Positions 25,142 through 34,684 of a DNA stretch of 36,213 bases are shown here, in pieces (the stretch's first letter is position 1; the number at the start of each line of letters is the position of its first letter). The notes below the pieces were generated by a model. That model worked only from the letters and a program-made list of their open reading frames with translations, did no database searches and was not told where the DNA came from. This stretch comes from Planctomycetales bacterium (GTDB taxonomy: Bacteria; Planctomycetota; Planctomycetia; Pirellulales; S012-138): positions 1-36,213 of the forward strand of contig WFOE01000215.1 of NCBI GenBank assembly GCA_015488215.1. Reading direction: 5' to 3'. Position numbers and translations under genes: made by a program.

Positions 25142-27445
25142 ATGACCCCCAACAGCCAACCTGCGGTTCGTCCCGAGGTGCTCAAGGCGCTGCGTCGCCT
25201 GCGGGGCAAGATACGCCGGTACGTCTTTCTCCAGGGCGTGTTCGTCCTGCTGGCCTGGTTGGGGCTGGTGTTCTGGGTTTCGCTCGCCCTGGACTGGCTG
25301 CCCGTGGCCATGGGCCACGACGAACCGGGCCACGGCGCCCGGGTGGTGTTGCTCGGGCTTTACGCCCTGCTGACCCTGGGCGTTACCTTCTGGTACCTGT
25401 TGCGGCGACTGTTTGTGCGATTGCCGGATCGGGCCATGGCCGTGCTGCTGGAACGGCGGTTTCAGGACTTTCACGATAGCCTGATTACCACCGTCGAGCT
25501 GGGCCAGGAACCGGAACACGCTCAGGCGTTTGATCCCCGGCTGCTGGACCACACGTTCCAGGAAGCCGCCCAGCGGGCAAGCCGTGTGCCCTTGGGCGAA
25601 GTGTTCCGCCTTCGGCCGCTAGTAAAAGCCCTGGTGCTGGCCCTGGTGGCCGTGGTGTCGGTCGGTTCGTTCGCCCTGGCGGCTCCGGAGGCGTTTCGCA
25701 TCTGGATGCGCCGCACCTTGCTGCTGCAAGACCTGCGCTGGCCGCGGCGACACCACATCGAAGTGGAAGGTCCCCGGGTACGCAAAGTGGCCCGCGGCGA
25801 CGACGTGACGGTGCTCGTGCGGGCCGACACGCGCAAGCGCGTCCCTCGCACCGTGCGGCTGGAGTACCAGTTCGCCGACGGCACCTGGGGCGAAGAAAAC
25901 ATGACCCGCGAAGGCGTCCCCCAGGACGGCTACCAGCTTTTCAGCTACACGTTCCGCGACCTGGCCCAAAGCGTCCGGTTCGACGCGGTGGGCGGCGACC
26001 ATCGCGTGCGGGACTACCGGTTGCTGGTGGTTGATAGCCCCACGGCCGAGCTGGCCCTGCACTGCGTGTTTCCCGATTACATGGTCGATGCGGAACACGG
26101 GCTTTATACCCCTCGCACGCTGCCGGTCAGCGGGGTGATGGAACTGCCCCAGGGGACGCGGATCACCGTATTGGGCCGCGCCAACAAACCGCTGGAAGCC
26201 GCCTGGGCCAAGCTGCCCGCGACCGAAAAAAACGCCGCCGCCGAGCGGCCGCTGGAACTGACCGGCCCGCGCCAGTTCCAGTTGGAACTGCCCCCGCTGG
26301 AACAGGACATGGTAATCCAGTTCCGCTTGCTGGACCGCGACGGTATCCGCAACAAACAGCCGGTCCGGCTGGCTCTGGTGGCCGTGCCGGATCAGCCGCC
26401 GGAGGTGAACATCCGCCTGCTGGGCATCGGCACGGCCGTTACTCCCGATGTTCGTATTCCCTTGGCCGGGGAAATCAGGGACGATTACGGCGTGGCCAGC
26501 GTGCATTGGTCTTACCGCATCGATGAGCAAGAGGAGGTCAAGCTCCCTCTGCTGGCCGAAGCGGGTCGCCGCACCGAGATTGCCTGGAACGAACAAGACC
26601 CGCCGGTGCTGGACTTCCGCGCCTTGCGGCAACAAGCCCTGGAACGCTTCCGCCAAAGCCGGAAAGGCTCCTCGCAAGACGAAAACAGCCCCCCGGACCA
26701 GAAAGCCCTGGATGCGGCTCTGGCCCCCTACCGGTTAGTGCCGGGCCAGAAACTGGTGCTGACCGTCACTGCTAGCGACGCTTGCACGCTGGAAGGCGGG
26801 CCGCACTCGGCCCAGGGCCAGCGCTACCTGCTGGACGTGGTTACGCCGGAGGAACTGCGGGCCATCCTGGGGGCCCAGGAGCTGAACTTGCGGCGGCGGC
26901 TGGAACAAATCCTGGAAGAAGTGCGCGAAACGCAGGATTCGCTGCTGCGGGTGCGTTTCGACTCCGAGCAAGAGAATAAGAGCCCCAACGACCCGCTGGA
27001 AGTGGCCTCCTTGCGCGTCCAACGGGCACGGCAAAACAGCGAGAAAAACGCCAACGAAGTGCTGGGCGTGGCCGTCGGCTTCGACGACATCCGCCAGCAG
27101 TTCGTCAATAACCGCATGTACAACAAGGAGGTGGACGAACGTATCCGGGGGCGGATTGCCGAGCCGCTGCGGGAAGTGGCCACGGCCATGTTCCCCGAGC
27201 TGGACCGGCTGCTGAAACAGTTGCAGGAAAACCTTACCCAGCCCGAACGACGCGACGCACTGCTGGAAAAAAGCCAGAACCACCTGGCCGAGATTATCCT
27301 CCGGCTGGAAAACGTGTTACAAAATATGCTGGAATTGGAAAGCTTCGAGGAAGCGATTCAACTAATCCGCGAGATTATCCAAGAGCAGAAAGAGATCGCC
27401 GAAAAGACCAAAAAATACCGCATCAAGCGATTGTTGAACCCTTGA
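25142..27445 (+). CDS. Membrane-anchored protein with beta domains and C-terminal coiled coil
   Basis: About 767 aa from ATG 25142; a TTG at 25124 with a nearby GGAAGAG is an alternative start. Three membrane segments lie in the first 180 residues: VFLQGVFVLLAWLGLVFWVS, VVLLGLYALLTLGVTFWYLL and LVKALVLALVAVVSVGSFAL. A long periplasmic part rich in beta strands follows, including LHCVFPDYMVDAEHGLYTPR and the repeated RDDYGVASVHWSYRID pattern. The last 180 residues form an extended coiled coil ending in a Lys/Arg-rich tail. Topology and general composition resemble the DUF4175-type proteins that accompany MoxR/BatA loci, but I would not insist on that family. No enzymatic motif is visible. A structural or force-transmitting role at the inner membrane is inferred. 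Confidence 0.87.
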   Translation: MTPNSQPAVRPEVLKALRRLRGKIRRYVFLQGVFVLLAWLGLVFWVSLALDWLPVAMGHDEPGHGARVVLLGLYALLTLGVTFWYLLRRLFVRLPDRAMAVLLERRFQDFHDSLITTVELGQEPEHAQAFDPRLLDHTFQEAAQRASRVPLGEVFRLRPLVKALVLALVAVVSVGSFALAAPEAFRIWMRRTLLLQDLRWPRRHHIEVEGPRVRKVARGDDVTVLVRADTRKRVPRTVRLEYQFADGTWGEENMTREGVPQDGYQLFSYTFRDLAQSVRFDAVGGDHRVRDYRLLVVDSPTAELALHCVFPDYMVDAEHGLYTPRTLPVSGVMELPQGTRITVLGRANKPLEAAWAKLPATEKNAAAERPLELTGPRQFQLELPPLEQDMVIQFRLLDRDGIRNKQPVRLALVAVPDQPPEVNIRLLGIGTAVTPDVRIPLAGEIRDDYGVASVHWSYRIDEQEEVKLPLLAEAGRRTEIAWNEQDPPVLDFRALRQQALERFRQSRKGSSQDENSPPDQKALDAALAPYRLVPGQKLVLTVTASDACTLEGGPHSAQGQRYLLDVVTPEELRAILGAQELNLRRRLEQILEEVRETQDSLLRVRFDSEQENKSPNDPLEVASLRVQRARQNSEKNANEVLGVAVGFDDIRQQFVNNRMYNKEVDERIRGRIAEPLREVATAMFPELDRLLKQLQENLTQPERRDALLEKSQNHLAEIILRLENVLQNMLELESFEEAIQLIREIIQEQKEIAEKTKKYRIKRLLNP

Positions 27446-27528
27446 GCCGCCGCGGGCGACTAAGGGACGGTCGCTCGAAGCAAGTCGATGGCATCCCATC
27501 ATCTCCCCCGTTCAGGGAGGCATCTTCC

Positions 27529-29442
27529 ATGTTCGCCCGAGTTCGCCTGCTGCCGCTGGCGGCCCTGCTGGGCCTGATGTTCTTCTCCCAAGCGCTGGTG
27601 GCCCAGGAACCCCAAGGGGAGCAGGAGCCCGCCTCGGTCGACGAGTTGGGCAAACAGATTCACCAGCACCAGCAACGCGTCGAGGCCAAATATCGCCGCT
27701 TCCGCGAAGTGCTGCTGCGGATGGCCCAGTACCTGGCCGACAAGGACCCGGTTCGAGCCGAGCTGCTCCGCAAGGCAATCCGGGAAAGCAGCGAGCGGGA
27801 CATCGAAGGCAAGTTCCGCCGCATCCTGGAAGCCCTGGAAAAAGAACGCCTGGCCACGGCCGTCAACCAGCAGGGCGAACTGGTTACCGATTTGAACCAA
27901 CTGCTGGAGCTGCTCATGAGCGAGCAGCGGTCCAAACGCCTGGCCAGCGAAAAGGCCCGGATCAAGCAGTACATCAAGGACGTCAAGCGCCTCATCCGCC
28001 AGGAAAAGAACCTGGAAGACCGCACCCATCGGGGCGAAGACACCAAGCGCCTGGCTAAACAGCAAGGCAACATCGCCGACCAGGCCAAGCGCCTGGCCGA
28101 CCGTATTGCGCGGAACGAAGGGGCCGCCGGCCAGAACGGCTCGCAAGGCGCCCAGGGCAGCCAGGGGGCAGACGGCGCCCAGGGCAAACAGGGCCAACAA
28201 GGACAAAACAACTCCGGTAAAGATGCCCAGGGCAAGGACGTCCAAGGGAAAGACTCCCAAGGCAAGAACGACCAGGGCAAGAACGGCCAACAGGGTGGAA
28301 AAGACGGCCAACAGGGGGGCAAACAAGGAGGCAAGGACGGCCAACAAGGCGGCCAACAAAACGGCAACCAGAGCGGCAAGGACGGACAGCAGAACAGCAA
28401 AGACGGCCAGCAAGGGGGTAAAAACGGCAACCAAAGCAACAACCAAGGGGGCAAAGGGGATCAGCAAGGGGGTAAACAAGACGGGCAACAAGGGGGTAAG
28501 CAAGGCGGACAGCAGGGAGGCCAACAGGGCGGCCAGCAAGGGGGTCAACAAGGCGGGCAGCAGGACGGAAACCAAAACGGACAGCAGGGCGGCCAACAGC
28601 AGGAAGACAATCCCTTTGGCGACATCCACAAGAAGATTCGCCAGGCCGAGGAGCGGATGCGCCAGGCCCAAAAGCGCCTGGAAGAAGCCAAGCGCAAGGG
28701 GGCCCTGGAAGAAGAACGCAAGGCGACCGAAATCCTGGAGCAGATTCGCCGCGAGCTGGAACGGCTGCTGCGCCAACTGCGCGAAGAGGAGCTGGCCCGG
28801 GTGCTCGCCGCTCTGGAAGCTCGCTTCAAGCGCATGCTGCGGATGCAGGTGGAAGTGTACGAGGGCACGCTGCGACTGGATCTGGTGCCCAAGGAGCGCC
28901 GCGGCCGCAATGAGGAGATTCAGGCCGGCCGGCTCAGTCGCAGGGAATCGCTGATTGTGCTGGAAGCGGACAAGGCCATGCAACTGCTGCGCGAAGACGG
29001 CACCTCGGTGGCCATGGCCGAAGCCCTGCGGCAGGTGCGCGAAGACATGCGGCAAGTGACCATCCGCCTGGCCCAGCAGAAGGTGGGCCAGATTACCCAG
29101 GGCATCGAGGAGGACATCATCGCCGCGCTGGAAGAGATGATCGAAGCGGTGCAGAAGGCCCAGGAGGAACTGGAGCAGAAGCAACAACAGCAGTCCAAGC
29201 CTTCCTCGGGCCGTCCGATGGAACCGCCGCTGATCGACATGCTGGCCGAATTGAAGATGCTCCGTTCGATGGAGATTCGCGTGCGGAAGCGCACCGCACG
29301 GTATCAGAAGCTCATCGGCGAGCAAGATGCCATCGGCCAGGCCACCGAAGCGGACCTGGTGGAAGCCTTGCAGCGCCTGGCCCAGCGCCAGCAGCGGATT
29401 ACCAAAGCCGCCCGGGACATCGTCCTGGGCCGAAATCGTTGA
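27529..29442 (+). CDS. Secreted coiled-coil protein with long G/Q/K/N-rich repeat linker
   Basis: 637 aa. ATG at 27529 has GGGAGG about 8 nt upstream and opens a Sec signal peptide (MFARVRLLPLAALLGLMFFS). Residues about 30-195 are charged coiled coil. Residues about 197-361 are a low-complexity linker built of short G-Q, G-K-D-G-Q-Q and GGQQ units with almost no hydrophobic residue and no proline. Residues about 362-637 return to coiled coil, with a central part (LRMQVEVYEGTLRLDLVPKE) that may be a small folded insert. The layout is two helical rods joined by a long, polar, flexible tether. Such tethers span periplasmic distances or wrap partners. No family can be named. Confidence 0.87.
   Translation: MFARVRLLPLAALLGLMFFSQALVAQEPQGEQEPASVDELGKQIHQHQQRVEAKYRRFREVLLRMAQYLADKDPVRAELLRKAIRESSERDIEGKFRRILEALEKERLATAVNQQGELVTDLNQLLELLMSEQRSKRLASEKARIKQYIKDVKRLIRQEKNLEDRTHRGEDTKRLAKQQGNIADQAKRLADRIARNEGAAGQNGSQGAQGSQGADGAQGKQGQQGQNNSGKDAQGKDVQGKDSQGKNDQGKNGQQGGKDGQQGGKQGGKDGQQGGQQNGNQSGKDGQQNSKDGQQGGKNGNQSNNQGGKGDQQGGKQDGQQGGKQGGQQGGQQGGQQGGQQGGQQDGNQNGQQGGQQQEDNPFGDIHKKIRQAEERMRQAQKRLEEAKRKGALEEERKATEILEQIRRELERLLRQLREEELARVLAALEARFKRMLRMQVEVYEGTLRLDLVPKERRGRNEEIQAGRLSRRESLIVLEADKAMQLLREDGTSVAMAEALRQVREDMRQVTIRLAQQKVGQITQGIEEDIIAALEEMIEAVQKAQEELEQKQQQQSKPSSGRPMEPPLIDMLAELKMLRSMEIRVRKRTARYQKLIGEQDAIGQATEADLVEALQRLAQRQQRITKAARDIVLGRNR
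28113..28605 (+). repeat. In-frame low-complexity repeat encoding the G/Q/K/N linker
   Basis: About 165 codons of short, imperfect repeats. The later part (about 28497-28560) consists of near-identical 12-nt units encoding GGQQ, and the earlier part has GKDxQ and GKN units. The synonymous variation between units (caa/cag, ggc/ggg/gga) shows that it is maintained as protein and is not a recent expansion throughout. It is a likely hot spot for length variation between strains. Confidence 0.8.
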
Positions 29443-29474
29443 CCTGAGCGGTAAAACCGAGTGTACTGAAACTT

Positions 29475-29498
29475 AGGCGGCAAGCTGCTTTGCCGCCT
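29475..29498 (+). promoter_or_regulatory. Intergenic hairpin between the coiled-coil gene and the poly-Q gene
   Basis: A perfect 9-bp stem, AGGCGGCAA/TTGCCGCCT, with a 6-nt GCTGCT loop lies in the 79-nt gap between the two genes. It is followed by CATTTCC, not a T run, so it is a weak terminator at best. It may tune mRNA decay or expression ratios inside the cluster. The Shine-Dalgarno GGGAGAA of the next gene lies about 10 nt beyond the stem. Confidence 0.45.
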
Positions 29499-29521
29499 CA
29501 TTTCCTGCGGGAGAAAACGTC

Positions 29522-30562
29522 ATGCGCGCTGGTGTGCTCATCGCCGCCTCGCTGGTTGCCGTCTTGAGCCTGGCCTTCGGACCGGCCCTCCCGGCGGCGG
29601 AAGACGCCGAGCAGGTTCGCTTCACTCCGCCTTCGGCCGAGTCGGTCCAGCAGCAGTTGCAAGCCTTTCTGGAACAAGCCGGCCTTACGGACCAGCAGCT
29701 CAAACAACTGGCCCCCCTGTGGCAAAAGCTGAAGAAGGCTTCCGCCCCGCCGGAGCGGCTCAAAACGGCCGTGGAGCTGCTGGCTCGAACCGATCCCCGG
29801 TTCGCCCAACTGGCGGCCCGCTGTGCCAGACCCTGGCGGGCGGAGAAGCTGCCCCAGTGGAAATGGCTCGAAGACGACACGCTGCCTCCGTTCGTGCAGC
29901 ACAACCTGCGGCTCTACTATGCCCGCTGGCTGGCCTTGCAACAGTTGTACGACGAAGCGCTGGAGCAGTTCCGCCACATCGACCCGGAACAGGTGATCGA
30001 TCCGGCCGGGTACTTTTTTTACCTGGCCGTGGCCCATCACGGACTGGCCCACAAGAAGGAAGGCTTGCAGGCTCTGGACGCCCTGCTGGCCGAAGTGGAC
30101 CGGCTGCCGCGGCGTTACCGCACGCTGGGCGAACTGATGCGCGAAGACCTGCGGCGGATGCGGGAAGGTTCGCTGGACCAGGTGGCCCGCTGGATGCGCG
30201 ACGTGGAGCGTCGCTTGCAACTGGCCCGAGCCGGCCGCCGGGTCATCAAACGCGAAGACGACATCATCGACGCGTTGGACAAGATGATCGAGGAACTGGA
30301 AAAGCAACAACAACAGCAGCAACAACAGCAACAAGGGGGTGGGCAGCGGCAGTCCAGCAGTCCGGCCCAGGATTCGGCCATTCTGGGCGGTTCCGGGCCC
30401 GGCAAGGTGGACCCGAAGAACATCGGCAACTCGGCCGGTTGGGGCAACCTGCCGCCCAAGAAACGGGAAGAAGCCTTGCAGGAGATAGGCAAGAACTTCC
30501 CGGCCCATTACCGCGAACTAATCGAAGAATACTTCCGCCGCGTAGCGGAACAGGAGAAGTAG
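29522..30562 (+). CDS. Secreted TPR-like helical protein with poly-glutamine tract
   Basis: 346 aa. The signal peptide is MRAGVLIAASLVAVLSLAFG ending PALPAAED. The mature part is all-helical, with TPR-like pairs (LRLYYARWLALQQLYDEALE, AGYFFYLAVAHHGLAHKKEG). A coiled coil follows at about 205-260 (RVIKREDDIIDALDKMIEEL), then ten consecutive glutamines (nt about 30305-30334, mixed CAA/CAG) and a Gly/Ser-rich stretch. The C-terminus carries PKKREEALQEIGKNFPAHYR and ELIEEYFRRVAEQEK, a short motif I have seen at the ends of other planctomycete proteins of this cluster type. No catalytic residues are evident. Its stop lies only 8 nt before the next gene, so the two are co-transcribed. Confidence 0.87.
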   Translation: MRAGVLIAASLVAVLSLAFGPALPAAEDAEQVRFTPPSAESVQQQLQAFLEQAGLTDQQLKQLAPLWQKLKKASAPPERLKTAVELLARTDPRFAQLAARCARPWRAEKLPQWKWLEDDTLPPFVQHNLRLYYARWLALQQLYDEALEQFRHIDPEQVIDPAGYFFYLAVAHHGLAHKKEGLQALDALLAEVDRLPRRYRTLGELMREDLRRMREGSLDQVARWMRDVERRLQLARAGRRVIKREDDIIDALDKMIEELEKQQQQQQQQQQGGGQRQSSSPAQDSAILGGSGPGKVDPKNIGNSAGWGNLPPKKREEALQEIGKNFPAHYRELIEEYFRRVAEQEK

Positions 30563-30569
30563 GCTCCCG

Positions 30570-31805
30570 ATGACCGTACCGTTGCTCGGTTCGTTCCTGG
30601 CGCTTTTGCTGGCCGCAGGAGGTCCTGCGGTCAAGGTGCTTACTTTGGACGAACAGTCCCACCAAGGAAAGCTGGCCGCCTGGCAGCGCGAGGCGGTGGT
30701 GTTGCAACTGGAAGGACAAACGCGGCGCGTGCCGCTGGACCAGGTGCTGGAGCTGGTGCCCCAGCAGCCGCCTGAGACGGACGAAACGGCCGCGGCGACG
30801 CTTCTGCTTCATGACGGCACCCAGCTCCCTGCCGCCGGGCTGAGCTACGACGGCAAACAGCTCCGCTTCAAGCTCTGGGACAAGGACCTGGCCGTGCCGG
30901 TGGCCCAGGTGGCTTCCTGGATGCGGCGCAAGCCCACCGCGGAACAGGAAAAGCAGTGGCGGGAGATTCTTGCCGAGAAGCCCCAGGGCGATCTGCTGGT
31001 GACGGCCAAGGGGGATTCGCTGGATTACTTCGAAGGCGTGGTACGCAAGATTACTCCCCAGGCCGTGCACTTCGAGCTGGAAGGGACCCAGGTGCCGGTG
31101 AAGCTCCAGCGCGTCTTCGCCGTGGTGTTCTATCGTCCCAACGTGCCGGAAACTCCCGAGCCGAAGGCCGTGTTCTACGCGGTCGGAGGGGCTCGCGTGC
31201 CGGCAGCGGCAATCGCCTGGGACGATGGTGTGTTCCGGCTGACCACGCCCGGGGGGCTGGAACTGGCGCTGCCGGAGGACCGATGGCAGCGGGTCGATTT
31301 CTCCCTGGGCAAGATTGCCTACCTGGACCAGTTGGAACCGGAAGAAGAAACGGTGCAGCCCCGGCCCCTGACCAACTTCTCCACTCGCAAGGAACAACTC
31401 CGCCTGGCCCTGGAAGAAGACCGTCTGCTGCGGCGGGTGCGTCGCGGGCGGTGGAGCCCATCGCGCCCGTTGAAGCTCGACGGGCGAAGCTACCAGCGCG
31501 GGCTGGGTCTGCGGGCCGGCACTCGGGTGGCGTTCCGCCTGGCCGGCCGCTACAGCCGCTTGCAGGCGGTTGTCGGCGTGGACGACCAGGTGCAGGCTTC
31601 CCAAGGACCGGTGCTGCTGACCATTCGCGGCGACGACAAAGTGCTGGCGCAGGTGAAGCTCTCCGCAGCGGATCGCCCCCGTGGGCACCCGCTGGAACTG
31701 GACATCTCCGGCGTGCATAAGCTGACCATCGAAGTGCACCACCCGCCGGGAGCCTTCCTGGGCGACGACTTTGTAGACCTGTGCCGGATTCGTGTGCTCA
31801 AGTGA
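30570..31805 (+). CDS. Secreted protein with C-terminal NPCBM domain
   Basis: 411 aa. ATG at 30570 has GGAGAAG about 11 nt upstream, inside the previous gene's end. The signal peptide is MTVPLLGSFLALLLAAGGPA. Residues about 20-260 are three to four small beta repeats of the pattern 'V-L-L-D-G-x-x-L-P...V', where loops such as TLLLHDGTQLPAAGLSYDGK recur. Residues about 275-411 match an NPCBM (novel putative carbohydrate-binding module) domain: YQRGLGLRAGTRVAFRLAGR, YSRLQAVVGVDDQVQ, GDDFVDLCRIRVLK. NPCBM domains bind glycans in secreted glycosidases, but here no glycosidase domain is attached. A role in anchoring the complex to a cell-surface polysaccharide is inferred. Confidence 0.87.
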   Translation: MTVPLLGSFLALLLAAGGPAVKVLTLDEQSHQGKLAAWQREAVVLQLEGQTRRVPLDQVLELVPQQPPETDETAAATLLLHDGTQLPAAGLSYDGKQLRFKLWDKDLAVPVAQVASWMRRKPTAEQEKQWREILAEKPQGDLLVTAKGDSLDYFEGVVRKITPQAVHFELEGTQVPVKLQRVFAVVFYRPNVPETPEPKAVFYAVGGARVPAAAIAWDDGVFRLTTPGGLELALPEDRWQRVDFSLGKIAYLDQLEPEEETVQPRPLTNFSTRKEQLRLALEEDRLLRRVRRGRWSPSRPLKLDGRSYQRGLGLRAGTRVAFRLAGRYSRLQAVVGVDDQVQASQGPVLLTIRGDDKVLAQVKLSAADRPRGHPLELDISGVHKLTIEVHHPPGAFLGDDFVDLCRIRVLK

Positions 31806-31828
31806 CCCGGAGGCGAGGGCCCCCCATC

Positions 31829-33580
<1,752 letters not shown>

Positions 33581-33615
33581 GCGGTTGCTTGTTCACTTCC
33601 ACGGGACCTTTCGCA

Positions 33616-34641
33616 ATGAAACGCGTTGCTCTCCTTGCCCTCGGCTTGTTTGCCACCGCGGTGCCGCTGGCAGTCCCCGGCCGCTTGCCGGCCCAGGAGC
33701 CGCTTACGGACCTGGTGGCCCGCTGCCATCCCAAGGTGGTCAAAATCTACGGAGCCGGCGGCTTTCGCGGCCTGGAACACTACCAGAGCGGCATCTTGAT
33801 TTCGCCCCAGGGCCACGTGCTCACCGCCTGGAGCTACGTGCTGGACACCGACCATCTGGTGGTCCACCTGGCCGACGGCCGACGCCTGGAGGCGAAGCTG
33901 CTGGGGGCCGATCCCCGGCTGGAGATGGCCGTGCTGAAGCTGGATGGGAATGACTTCCCCTACTTCCCGCTGGAACGGGTTCGCCTGGAGCCGGGAGCCA
34001 AAGTGCTGGCGCTGAGCAACCTGTACGGCGTGGCGGTGTTCGACGAGCCGGTGAGCGTCCAGCACGGCGTGGTGGCCGCCCGGGTGCCGCTGCGGGCCCG
34101 CCGGGGCGCGTTCGAAACCCCCTACCGCGGGCCGGTGTACATTCTGGATGCCATCGTCAACAACCCTGGAGCGGCCGGAGGGGCGATTGTCGATCGCCAG
34201 GGCCGTCTGGTGGGAATGATTGGCAAAGAGCTGCGCAACACGCTGACCAACACCTGGATCAACTACGCCATTCCCATCGACCAGTTGATTGGCACCATCG
34301 AGCAGATAAAGCAGGGCAAGTTCGTCCCTCGCACCGAGGAAGCGGAGCAACAGGCCCGCAAGCCCCAGGACCCGGTTACGCTTGAGCGGCTGGGCATCGT
34401 GCTGGTGCCCGACGTGCTGCCCAAGACGCCCCCGTTCGTGGAAGAAGTGCGGCCCGGCTCGCCGGCTGACCGGGCGGGACTGCTGCCGGACGATTTAATC
34501 CTGTTCGTCAACGACCGCCATCTGGTCCAGTCGTGCGAAGCGCTGCGCAAGGAACTGAGCTACATTCCCTGGGGCGACCCGGTCCGCTTGACCATCATCC
34601 GCGGCCAGGAGCTGCGCGAGCTGGAACTCAAGACGCGCTAA
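33616..34641 (+). CDS. HtrA-like pseudoprotease with PDZ domain (triad lost)
   Basis: 341 aa from ATG at 33616, with a signal peptide (MKRVALLALGLFATAVPLAV, then GRLPAQ). It has the S1C fold: SGILISPQGHVLTAWSYVLD, ADPRLEMAVLKLD, VNNPGAAGGAIVDRQGRLVG. All three catalytic positions are changed relative to the upstream paralog. His is Tyr74 or Ser73 depending on the alignment, Asp is Glu103, and Ser is Ala187. A PDZ domain follows (EEVRPGSPADRAGLLPDDLI). It should bind peptides but not cleave them. It begins 36 nt after the active protease gene and probably regulates or delivers substrate to it. The alignment of secondary structure is otherwise good, so this is loss of catalysis, not a different family. 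Confidence 0.9.
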   Translation: MKRVALLALGLFATAVPLAVPGRLPAQEPLTDLVARCHPKVVKIYGAGGFRGLEHYQSGILISPQGHVLTAWSYVLDTDHLVVHLADGRRLEAKLLGADPRLEMAVLKLDGNDFPYFPLERVRLEPGAKVLALSNLYGVAVFDEPVSVQHGVVAARVPLRARRGAFETPYRGPVYILDAIVNNPGAAGGAIVDRQGRLVGMIGKELRNTLTNTWINYAIPIDQLIGTIEQIKQGKFVPRTEEAEQQARKPQDPVTLERLGIVLVPDVLPKTPPFVEEVRPGSPADRAGLLPDDLILFVNDRHLVQSCEALRKELSYIPWGDPVRLTIIRGQELRELELKTR

Positions 34642-34684
34642 TCCCGCCCTGGTCCACGCCCTCGCACCCAAGAGGTAACTGTCA

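Noticed and set aside
28113-28605. Collagen-like G-x-y repeat
   Set aside because: Glycine spacing is not strictly every third residue and proline is absent, so a triple helix is not supported.
27499-29325. Minus-strand open frame of 608 codons with Leu/Val/Ala-rich stretches that look like membrane segments
   Set aside because: The hydrophobic runs are the reverse complement of the G/Q/K/N repeat. The plus-strand gene has a signal peptide and a strong ribosome site.
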